From a virus: 64,000 nucleotides of DNA. Of the stretch, positions 23,833 to 31,139 are shown in pieces. The notes below the pieces were generated by a model. The model saw only the letters and a program-made list of their open reading frames with translations, was not told where the DNA came from and made no database searches. The stretch lies in the IMG/VR virus record IMGVR_UViG_3300018424_000015, positions 1 to 64,000 of that record; one strand, given 5' to 3'. How positions within the stretch are numbered: position 1 is the stretch's first letter; every line of letters begins with the position of its first letter. Made by a program: the position numbers and the translations under genes.

Positions 23833-24455
23833 CGATCAAACCCCATTTCTTTTCTAGCAGATTCAAGCTCGTCTTTAATAGCTTGATTAACAAATTCCGA
23901 AGGTAAACCTAAACAAGGCCTAGTATCCCATTTTAAATGTGCATACGGGCCTTTTTCATCTACATACTGTAAAAATGCCTGTATTACTTTTTGTCCAGTA
24001 TACGGCTCTCTCCAATGTTCGTGTCTACGACCACTGTAGATAACTATGTCTCCAACATCTAAGATTATTTCGTGAATGTTGCCTTCTTCATTTTTAATGT
24101 ATAACGGCCAGTCTTGATCTTCTTTTGTAATAGAAACACTTACAGATATTTCAGAACTGCTACGATCAAAGTGCTTTCCTAGTTCAGATCCATTGTAATA
24201 TATGCGAGCATAACTGTAAACAGGTACTAATTTCTTTCCTACTTTTTCACTTACTAATGGTGTAAGTTTTAGCATTAATGCTTCAAACATTAAAGGAGCA
24301 TATCTTGCAAATGTATTTTCACACATATCTGATAAGTTTGCACCAGGATATAATACTTGACATACATCGTTTTGCATTTCATATTCTAATGCCATAAACT
24401 CGCAAAGCTCTTTGCTTACGGCATTTTTAACAATAATATAATCTTCTTTCATCAT
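23829..24455 (-). CDS. 2OG-Fe(II) oxygenase, prolyl-4-hydroxylase-like
   Basis: 208 residues. ARIYYNGSELGKHFDRSS supplies H95 and D97; VGDIVIYSGRRHEHWRE the distal His (145 or 147); GQKVIQAFLQYV the 2-oxoglutarate-binding Lys K156. The layout matches prolyl-4-hydroxylase-like phage and bacterial enzymes. Last gene of the 13-gene minus-strand island operon; ATGA overlap with the gene before it and convergent to the 52-residue gene. Substrate unknown. Confidence 0.82.
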   Translation of the reverse strand: MMKEDYIIVKNAVSKELCEFMALEYEMQNDVCQVLYPGANLSDMCENTFARYAPLMFEALMLKLTPLVSEKVGKKLVPVYSYARIYYNGSELGKHFDRSSSEISVSVSITKEDQDWPLYIKNEEGNIHEIILDVGDIVIYSGRRHEHWREPYTGQKVIQAFLQYVDEKGPYAHLKWDTRPCLGLPSEFVNQAIKDELESARKEMGFDR

Positions 24456-25003
24456 ACTAACGGAATCATACTCATGTTACCAAAAGGTCTTTCTACATAG
24501 TTTCTAATAAACTCATTATTAGGAATAGTATGTATATCAAAACCTAGTGTAGTTCTATAACCTTCGTAAGGTTCTAGTACTTCTACTTTGTGTTTTACAA
24601 ATCCAGGACCAAAATATATTTGTCCGGGTTTATTTTCAATAGTCCAATTTTCAAACACTGTGTTTGTTTTTTTAGGATCTATTGATATATAGCCATGATA
24701 ATCAAACTCATGTCCGTGCCAATCTAATACTTCATCGTGTTTATGATAGTTGATCCAAGATTGCAACCATAAAGGTCGATCATCGCCAAGTTCTTTTCTT
24801 ACAAACTCTCTTAATTCAACATATAAAGAATACCATGCTGTACTAGGAGCAGTTAGTGTAAACACATTATACTTGTTATAGGACCATGTACTATCTTTGT
24901 CAGGAAAGACAGTTTCAAATACCTTATGTGCTTCATTAAGGCTGTGAACTATTTCGTCGTAGTTTTCTAAAATAGTTTTAGATGTTATGAGTTTGTATTC
25001 CAT
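24452..25003 (-). CDS. 2OG-Fe(II) oxygenase-like protein (H-x-H-x-E)
   Basis: 183 residues. LDWHGHEFDYHGYISID (H96, H98 with E99) resembles the metal site of the H-x-H oxygenases here, followed by PGQIYFGPGFVKHKV (distal H138) and GYRTTLGFD (R150). Short for the family but with the complete beta-helix pattern. Overlaps the preceding gene by 19 bases and the next by 4. Confidence in fold moderate to good; substrate unknown. Confidence 0.65.
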   Translation of the reverse strand: MEYKLITSKTILENYDEIVHSLNEAHKVFETVFPDKDSTWSYNKYNVFTLTAPSTAWYSLYVELREFVRKELGDDRPLWLQSWINYHKHDEVLDWHGHEFDYHGYISIDPKKTNTVFENWTIENKPGQIYFGPGFVKHKVEVLEPYEGYRTTLGFDIHTIPNNEFIRNYVERPFGNMSMIPLV

Positions 25004-25605
25004 ATGTTTCTCAAATTCATGTTAATCACCATTCTAAATTTAGAATTTCTTGCCCATGAAGAACTATGATAATACTTTCCAGGAAATATTAGTATTCTTC
25101 CTTTTTTAGGTGTTACTCTTTGCTTAACTGTAAAATTATTTTCTTTTATTCTAATAATATCATCTTGACCGCTACTGTATGTGTCGTTGGTTTCGTTAAA
25201 AATAACAGTGTCGCCATCGCTATCATTGACATAATATATTGCATTCCAGTGTTCAAAAAAACTATCTATATGCGGCATATGCCAGTCTAATTTACTTACT
25301 TTGTTAGGTAATGTTAAGTTTGCTCGCATTCTAATTAACTGATTAAAAGAAACATTGGCTTGACTTGTGATACTTAACACTAAAGGATACATTACATTGA
25401 AATGCATACTTTTAGGTTCATTATGTTCATAGAAAAAATGATTAAACCCTGCATGATTGTCTTCTTGTGTTTGAAAATCTTCATCGCCTGATACCATTGA
25501 TTGATTGAATACCCAACCAAAATCCCAACCAGTCATTAAATTTAAAATGTGGTCTTGATAGTCTTTAGGTATAATATTATCAATTACAATTATATCATTA
25601 GTCAT
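24985..25605 (-). CDS. 2OG-Fe(II) oxygenase
   Basis: 206 residues. LDWHMPHID (H112, D114), AIYYVNDSDGDTVIFNE, GRILIFPGKYYHSSS (H180) and FRMVINMN (R191). The D-G-D-T-V-I-F block and spacing are shared with the gene at 26816, so the two are paralogues. Related proteins occur widely in marine phages as unassigned oxygenases. Overlaps the preceding gene by 8 bases. Substrate unknown. Confidence 0.78.
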   Translation of the reverse strand: MTNDIIVIDNIIPKDYQDHILNLMTGWDFGWVFNQSMVSGDEDFQTQEDNHAGFNHFFYEHNEPKSMHFNVMYPLVLSITSQANVSFNQLIRMRANLTLPNKVSKLDWHMPHIDSFFEHWNAIYYVNDSDGDTVIFNETNDTYSSGQDDIIRIKENNFTVKQRVTPKKGRILIFPGKYYHSSSWARNSKFRMVINMNLRNIWNTNS

Positions 25606-26119
25606 GTACTGCTACTCCATAGAAGTTTATAAACAAACTACTATCTTCTTTAGTTTCTCCGTAAAATTTTTCAATCTTATGAGGTTTTTCAGGTTCAAAT
25701 ATAACACATCTATTAAACACATTTTCTACTTTAATAGAAGGAACAATAGCATTTGATACTTTACTATAGAATGTTATTCCTGAATTTTCAGGAGGATTAG
25801 GATTTAAAAATATTGTTCCTGCTATATTGTACATTCTATTTAATTCAACTATTTCTGATGTATGTTTACTATCAACTAAATTAAAATCACAATGCACAAA
25901 ATTAAATCTATATTTGTTAGGCACATGAACTATTAGTTTTGCAAGAATTGTATCAAACAAATTAAAGTTTATTTCGTCAAGAGTTTTTGAACGCAATCCG
26001 TAATACGCATCATTATCTTGTTCTAAATAATCTAATTTTAAAGCACTGTGTCTAACAAGTGTAGGTGCTTCAAAAAAGTCATCTATAACTTTTACAGGTT
26101 GTTTAACGTCTTTGATCAT
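25598..26119 (-). CDS. Degenerate oxygenase-like paralogue, probable pseudoenzyme
   Basis: 173 residues, aligned by eye with its upstream neighbour through N-I-A-G-x-I-F/Y-L-N and N-R-C-V/I-x-F ... H-x-x-E-x-F-x-G. The distal His is kept (H147), but the H-x-D of the neighbour (H121, D123) corresponds to V91 and L93, and the Arg (R225) to about S161. A stray H76-C-D78 exists one strand earlier but does not align. It is probably catalytically dead and may partner the active neighbour, with which it shares an ATGA overlap. Confidence 0.6.
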   Translation of the reverse strand: MIKDVKQPVKVIDDFFEAPTLVRHSALKLDYLEQDNDAYYGLRSKTLDEINFNLFDTILAKLIVHVPNKYRFNFVHCDFNLVDSKHTSEIVELNRMYNIAGTIFLNPNPPENSGITFYSKVSNAIVPSIKVENVFNRCVIFEPEKPHKIEKFYGETKEDSSLFINFYGVAVHD

Positions 26120-26823
26120 ATTGCTTTAACAAAAAACACTTGTGTTAATCGGTTAGTGTCTTTACTGTTCCCAAAAAATTCTTCTGCACTGTGCCATGCT
26201 CGTGTGTCAAACATTATACATCTATTGTAGACACTCTCCATAGTTACTGTTTTTTTAAAAAGTTTTGTTTGTTCTTCTCTGTATTTTTGATATGGTTTTC
26301 TTTCTTCTTCAGTATCAGATAATACATCTTTCATAAACTTGTCTGCATATTCATCTAAATTTAGATTATCTTTATCTTCATACACAACAGTTCCACTTCC
26401 TAGTGGAGCTTCTTTGTTAAGATAAATTACTCCTGCAATATTAAGTTTTGGATCATCGTCGTGTACCCAACCTCTTCCATATGTTTCATCTACCATGTGG
26501 AATGCTGTTTGAAATTCAGAGAAAGATCTATAACCATAATCTCTAATCCAGAAAAGTAATTTTTTTCCGAACATTTCAAACAACGGTAAATTATTTTCAT
26601 GAAATAACTTAGTTCTAAGACCCGGCCAACTACCTCGCTTTCCTTTAAAAAATTCTTGATCTAGTGCAAATTCTCTCCATAGATCTGGCTCGTCGTAGAA
26701 GTTATCTATAATAGTTGTTGGAAAGTAAGGATACAGATTTCTATCTTTAATTTGATTATTAGAGATATACTGACTAGAAGCCTTATCGCTTTCTATCAAA
26801 CTATTAATATAATCGTTATCCAT
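26116..26823 (-). CDS. 2OG-Fe(II) oxygenase-like protein
   Basis: 235 residues. GWVHDDDPKLNIAGVIYLN provides H121 and D123; CIMFDTRAWHSAEEFFG the distal H211; NRLTQVFF the R225. A charged 45-residue insertion (about 148-192, rich in D/E/K) sits between the strands. Similar in look to the DUF6445-like family found with tryptophan halogenases in Caulobacterales and related bacteria (from memory). Overlaps the preceding gene by 8 bases. Confidence 0.7.
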   Translation of the reverse strand: MDNDYINSLIESDKASSQYISNNQIKDRNLYPYFPTTIIDNFYDEPDLWREFALDQEFFKGKRGSWPGLRTKLFHENNLPLFEMFGKKLLFWIRDYGYRSFSEFQTAFHMVDETYGRGWVHDDDPKLNIAGVIYLNKEAPLGSGTVVYEDKDNLNLDEYADKFMKDVLSDTEEERKPYQKYREEQTKLFKKTVTMESVYNRCIMFDTRAWHSAEEFFGNSKDTNRLTQVFFVKAI

Positions 26824-27421
26824 TCTTTTGACCTGCTGTAAAATTCATAGTAAGTACAATTCTTTGGTTATGCATCTTAGGACAAGTACTTGCATGAAAG
26901 TGCCAACCATTGAATACAAGAACTTTTCCTTGAAGAGGCTCGCTTTTAAATTTACGATGATACTTTTGTCCTGTTAATAAAGGTTGATCTTTCTCGTGAA
27001 AAATTACAGTATCACCATCGCTTGAATTAACATAATAACACGCTGTAAAATGTTCCTGTTCATAATCTCTATGCGGAGTATTATATTCATAAGGTAAATG
27101 AGGGAAACTATACTTTGTGTTTAACAAAAATCCTAATCTCATTCTAAGTAATGTATGTAATTCTAATCCTGCTTTTTCACAAGTTGCATTTAACAATGGC
27201 ATAAAAAAATCTAAGTGAGGATTATGTTGATTATTAGGATGATATATTAAATGAGCAAAACTAGGTGTTGAATGTCTTGGATCTTGATCTAAACGATCTT
27301 CATATGTAGTATCGTTCATAAAATGCCAGTCAAACTCAATATTAGTAACTTTATTTAAAATTTCCATAGAGTAATTGTAATCAATTACATCATATATTTC
27401 AATTGGTTCAAAATCAGTCAT
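26816..27421 (-). CDS. 2OG-Fe(II) oxygenase
   Basis: 201 residues from ATG 27421, chosen because it gives an 8-base overlap with the upstream gene; a longer in-frame start at 27463 would lie deep inside that gene. Motifs: NTPHRDYE (H117, D119), YYVNSSDGDTVIFHE, KVLVFNGWHFHAS (H174 or H176) and QRIVLTMN (R187). Paralogue of the gene at 24985. Substrate unknown. Confidence 0.78.
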   Translation of the reverse strand: MTDFEPIEIYDVIDYNYSMEILNKVTNIEFDWHFMNDTTYEDRLDQDPRHSTPSFAHLIYHPNNQHNPHLDFFMPLLNATCEKAGLELHTLLRMRLGFLLNTKYSFPHLPYEYNTPHRDYEQEHFTACYYVNSSDGDTVIFHEKDQPLLTGQKYHRKFKSEPLQGKVLVFNGWHFHASTCPKMHNQRIVLTMNFTAGQKNG

Positions 27422-28130
27422 GTTGTATCCTATAAAAATTTCTATCAATACTTCCTGTTGCATCTTCAGTTGGAAGTTTCTGCCAACAAGGAATACTCAT
27501 AGACAATCGCTTTCCTTTAGGATATGCACAATGATACATTCTTGAAGGAATATATAAAACGTCTCCTGGTTTAAGTGTAACGTCTATTGCTAGTTCTAAA
27601 TCATCTTCTTTAAGTTTATTGTTTAGCAAACCAGTTCTATGCATATAAGTTATTCTATTATTAAAAATTTTCCAGTGTGTTTCGCCTTCAACTTGAATAA
27701 TAAAATTAGCAGGATAGTCTTCATGTATATTAAAACTTTTTGCATCTTGTAAACCAAAGTAAACATGAATAGCTGAATTTACACTGTACATACTTTCAAA
27801 CATTGCAAGAAGTTCCATAGTTTTTTTACTATAGAATGCATAATCTAAATTAATTAAACCGCAACCTTCGTGTAGTTTGTCAAATAAAAATTGTTTATCT
27901 TGAACAGGCCTATTCCATATCCACGATTTATTGTATGCTGGTACTTCTATTTTAGTACCTGTAGGATCAATAACTTCAAAATTATACTGTGCTGAATTAT
28001 TCATAGTCCATTCAACATCGTCCCACGTACAATATATACTAGGATCAGAAATAAGATTTTCCCAATAATGCGGAGCATCATTGATCATTAAATCTGTTTC
28101 TTTAAGAATTCTTTGGGAAATATCTGTCAT
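27414..28130 (-). CDS. JmjC/cupin-type Fe(II) oxygenase
   Basis: 238 residues from ATG 28130, which has AGGA six bases upstream; in-frame ATGs at 28133 and 28154 are possible. SFNIHEDYPANFIIQVEG supplies H136 and D138, then THWKIF with K154, and LKPGDVLYIPSRMYHCAYP with distal H200. This is the cupin_4/JmjC hydroxylase layout, whose members hydroxylate ribosomal proteins or other protein side chains. Cupin-like proteins also accompany tryptophan halogenases in Caulobacter-type loci. Overlaps the upstream gene by 29 bases. Confidence 0.78.
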   Translation of the reverse strand: MTDISQRILKETDLMINDAPHYWENLISDPSIYCTWDDVEWTMNNSAQYNFEVIDPTGTKIEVPAYNKSWIWNRPVQDKQFLFDKLHEGCGLINLDYAFYSKKTMELLAMFESMYSVNSAIHVYFGLQDAKSFNIHEDYPANFIIQVEGETHWKIFNNRITYMHRTGLLNNKLKEDDLELAIDVTLKPGDVLYIPSRMYHCAYPKGKRLSMSIPCWQKLPTEDATGSIDRNFYRIQHD

Positions 28131-28728
28131 CATCTGTCCTAAAATATTTAACATTCCAAGAAATAGAAATTCTATCTTCGTCGGTACTATTTCTTTCTAC
28201 ACCGTGCGGTAAGTTTCCAGGGAATATTAAAATTTTTCCTGTTTCTGCTTCATATCTTATTGCACTTGCACTTATTGCTGTGTGTTGCTCAATCGGTGCT
28301 CTCGAAGCAACTATAAAATCTGCATTGTAATCTTTATAAAAAATTATTCCACCTTGGTCTGGAGTTGCTTTAACATAAAAGGCTCCACTAATAAAAGAAT
28401 TATCGTGGATATGAACACTATTTGTATCGCCTTTTTTATTAATATTGGCCCAAAGATTTTCAATTACAATAAATCCTGCATCTTGATTATAACCATAATC
28501 AATTATGCATCGTTGCGCTTGTTCTAATATTAAATCTTCTAAAGGTTTCATTTCAGGATAAGTTCCTGGACGGAAATCCATTGACTGCCAGCCGCCTTGA
28601 TTACTTAAATATCTACCTTTTGTATCTTGTTCGTATAATTTATAAACAAGTTTTTCAATACTATCAGTATCAATATTAGTTGTTGTCCACCATACTGGAG
28701 TAGGAAAGAAATGATCAAAGTGCCACAT
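28102..28728 (-). CDS. 2OG-Fe(II) oxygenase (H-x-H class)
   Basis: 208 residues. The TIGR02466-type signature is clear: SVHIHDNSFISGAFYVKA (H106, H108, D109), GGIIFYKDY, GKILIFPGNLPHGVERN (H175) and DRISISWNVK (R186). Family members are common in T4-like marine phages, function unknown. The ATG overlaps the stop of the upstream gene by one base (TAATG). Confidence 0.82.
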   Translation of the reverse strand: MWHFDHFFPTPVWWTTTNIDTDSIEKLVYKLYEQDTKGRYLSNQGGWQSMDFRPGTYPEMKPLEDLILEQAQRCIIDYGYNQDAGFIVIENLWANINKKGDTNSVHIHDNSFISGAFYVKATPDQGGIIFYKDYNADFIVASRAPIEQHTAISASAIRYEAETGKILIFPGNLPHGVERNSTDEDRISISWNVKYFRTDDDRYFPKNS

Positions 28729-29528
28729 TATCTAATAACCTCCCCAAACGTTTTAGGTGGAGATAAATGTGAAAATGCAAATGCATGACTCCATCTAAAG
28801 TCTACGTTTTCAGAAATCACTGCACTGTGACAAATATTAGCATGATACATAGTCATTTTACCTTTAATACTTGGTGCTTGTCCTTTATATTCAAACCCCC
28901 ATTCTGCTAATTCTTCGTCTTTCATATTAAACCAGCTCGGTGCTCTAAAAGGTTTTTCAGCCATTGCTCTCCATTTTTCAAACATAGGATGTGTTTGATC
29001 TGTTTGAAAATCATATACACTATCCTTTAATACTCCATTATACTTATAAAGTTTTGTACTGCTATCTTTAATATCGTGATCTGTAAACCAAAGGTTAGCA
29101 ACTAATCCTTCAGGGTAATCAACGTGAGGTATTCTCCAACATGAAATAGGTCGTGCTCTATCTTTGTAATAAACATTCCCCCATTCATGTATCTGTGGTT
29201 CAAATATATCAGGATTAGAATGCTGAATATAGAAATCTCTAATTAACACACATATATCTTGATAAACCCAATTAGGAAGATGTACAGTGTCAAAAGGATT
29301 AGGATCAAAATTATCAGGATGATTATTATCTTTTACAATAGGAAAACATTTAATTAACTCTTGAAAAGTTTCAAAACCTTCTTCTGTTTTAAAAGGATGA
29401 TCAGCAATCCAAAACCCTATTCCGTCACCTAGGTCTGTGTATTCAGCATTTAATTCGTAAGGTTTTTTAAATTTAAAAACTTTATGAAAGTTATTTGCGT
29501 CAGGATTACAAACTTTAAAATCTATCAT
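28728..29528 (-). CDS. 2OG-Fe(II) oxygenase-like protein
   Basis: 266 residues. WRIPHVDYPEGLVANLWFTDHD gives H135 and D137; MTMYHANICHSAVIS gives distal H234; VDFRWSHAFAF gives R245. An insertion of about 60 residues (roughly 155-215) lies between the two halves and contains PFRAPSWFNMKDEE. It overlaps the preceding gene by 4 bases (ATGA). Family not closely recognised; metal site well supported. Confidence 0.65.
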   Translation of the reverse strand: MIDFKVCNPDANNFHKVFKFKKPYELNAEYTDLGDGIGFWIADHPFKTEEGFETFQELIKCFPIVKDNNHPDNFDPNPFDTVHLPNWVYQDICVLIRDFYIQHSNPDIFEPQIHEWGNVYYKDRARPISCWRIPHVDYPEGLVANLWFTDHDIKDSSTKLYKYNGVLKDSVYDFQTDQTHPMFEKWRAMAEKPFRAPSWFNMKDEELAEWGFEYKGQAPSIKGKMTMYHANICHSAVISENVDFRWSHAFAFSHLSPPKTFGEVIR

Positions 29529-30106
29529 TTTATATTAAACGTCATTACTATTCTTTCTTCGTTGGTATTATTAGGCTGTACTCTATGCTTTAACCAACCA
29601 GGAAATATTAATACATCATTAGTTTCAACAGGCAATTCGGTATAGTTCCTTTCTCCGATAATAGGAAAAGAGGTTTTATGATATTCCAGAGGATCTCTAA
29701 ATTCGATATTACCGGAGTTAGGAGGACATTTAACATAACAACTTGCTACCCAAGTAGCAAAGTTATGTTGATGTTCTAGTGTATAACCTGTTTTAAAGTG
29801 TCTATTAAACCAAGAACCTTGCACCATAGACTGTCTTTCATAGAAGTTATGGTCGTCTTTTATTTGTGTTAACCTATCCCCGAGCCAGGCTTGAAAGTCG
29901 GAGAGTTCCATCCAAGTGTGAGGTTGCAACATTTCATCATTAGAAACAGTAGATATTGCATCTCCTGCTTCTAAACTAGAATTCTGATCAACGTGTGATA
30001 TTGCTTCTTCTATTCTTGGACGTAGTGATTCGTAATTAAACTCGTAACTATACTTGTAAATGAATGGCAAGAATAAATGAACACCGCCATTATTCACTGC
30101 TTCCAT
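29525..30106 (-). CDS. 2OG-Fe(II) oxygenase (H-x-H class)
   Basis: 193 residues from ATG 30106; an upstream in-frame ATG at 30127 is also possible. TLEHQHNFATWVASCYVKCP (H112, H114), NIEFRDP, DVLIFPGWLKHRVQPNN (H174), ERIVMTFNIK (R185). Same family as the genes at 18516 and 28102. The start lies 17 bases inside the upstream gene. Substrate unknown. Confidence 0.8.
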   Translation of the reverse strand: MEAVNNGGVHLFLPFIYKYSYEFNYESLRPRIEEAISHVDQNSSLEAGDAISTVSNDEMLQPHTWMELSDFQAWLGDRLTQIKDDHNFYERQSMVQGSWFNRHFKTGYTLEHQHNFATWVASCYVKCPPNSGNIEFRDPLEYHKTSFPIIGERNYTELPVETNDVLIFPGWLKHRVQPNNTNEERIVMTFNIK

Positions 30107-30350
30107 CGTTTTGACCCTGTTCCTCAAGCAAATCGACAGCTAATTGTATACCCATCATTGTACCTTCCATCTTTAGTACATCTTGAGACAGTTCTTGTCT
30201 TTTGCTAAAGTCAATTGATGTAATGCCGTATGGATTCAATTTAACGTTTGCAAAATCTTCTTCTAGTTTTGCGAGTTCTGCTTCTGCTGCTGTTTTTTGA
30301 ATTTTTACATTCTCAATAGCACCTAACAGTTTTCCTTTTACTTTTTCCAT
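30090..30350 (-). CDS. Small coiled-coil protein, unknown
   Basis: 86 residues, almost all helical. Residues about 10-33 (AIENVKIQKTAAEAELAKLEE) and 50-78 form likely coiled coils separated by a short NPYGITS turn. AGGAT ribosome site before the ATG. Lies between the DUF-like gene and the oxygenases. It could be an adaptor or scaffold; no family recognised. Confidence 0.6.
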   Translation of the reverse strand: MEKVKGKLLGAIENVKIQKTAAEAELAKLEEDFANVKLNPYGITSIDFSKRQELSQDVLKMEGTMMGIQLAVDLLEEQGQNDGSSE

Positions 30351-30355
30351 TGTTA

Positions 30356-31138
30356 TTATCCTCTGTGTTTATACTTAGTTAGAATTTTAGAAGCTCTTTG
30401 CAGTCTTGAAGACAGTTGGTCCGTTTCTAAAAATATAGAATTGGCTGCAAAGTTATATGCTCTTTCTTTTTGGTAATCTAACTCATCTGCATTTTCAATA
30501 CTAACATCAAACGAATTATATTGCAAGTCTTTTCTTTTGATTGGTATGTATTGGCAAAGTGGAGTTCCTGCTCGAATTAACGTTTCTCCATTTAGTTGTT
30601 TCCAAAATAATTGCACGTTAACAACGTGTGAATATCTTGGATCTAATATTCCAATAGCTGCTTGGAATCTGCTTTCATTGTTATATGTTACAGGTAATTG
30701 CATAAAAACAATGTCATCACTACATTCAACTCTCCACGGAGTTTCAACTTTAATTACTGTTCTTAGTGTATCTTCTGCACTGTCTAAAATAGGATCAGTT
30801 TGTGACGAATCGTGTGAAGCAATATAAGATTCAGTTCCAGGCATTCCTTTGTCAAATTGAATTGGTTCTCTCCAACTAAAACTTGCTCCGTCACCAGTAG
30901 TTTGAATTACAAAATCTGCTGGAGCCGTAATAATCCATCCTGTTGAAGCAATTTTTAAAATGCCCGGGCATTGCTTAACTGGTCTTACATTTGGCGGAGT
31001 TTCTGATTTGGTAAAAGGTCTCTTTAATTCTACACTTCTAATAGGAGGATATAAATCCATAACACCTGGAAATGTAGAATAAAATCTTATATAAGGCTTC
31101 TTATCAAAATTAAACCAATTTTTAATCTTGTTAAGCAT
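30356..31138 (-). CDS. Unknown protein of the halogenase operon (DUF6065-like look)
   Basis: 260 residues from ATG 31138, just after the halogenase 4 stop; a longer in-frame start at 31171 lies inside that gene. Features: CPGILKIASTGWIITAPADF (about 57-76), then SRFQAAIGILDPRYSHVVNVQLFW (about 153-176) and AGTPLCQYIPIKR (about 187-199). It reads as a beta-barrel enzyme or binding protein. The pattern recalls DUF6065, a family found near secondary-metabolite genes, but I hold this weakly. Function unknown. Confidence 0.45.
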   Translation of the reverse strand: MLNKIKNWFNFDKKPYIRFYSTFPGVMDLYPPIRSVELKRPFTKSETPPNVRPVKQCPGILKIASTGWIITAPADFVIQTTGDGASFSWREPIQFDKGMPGTESYIASHDSSQTDPILDSAEDTLRTVIKVETPWRVECSDDIVFMQLPVTYNNESRFQAAIGILDPRYSHVVNVQLFWKQLNGETLIRAGTPLCQYIPIKRKDLQYNSFDVSIENADELDYQKERAYNFAANSIFLETDQLSSRLQRASKILTKYKHRG

Positions 31139-31139
31139 A

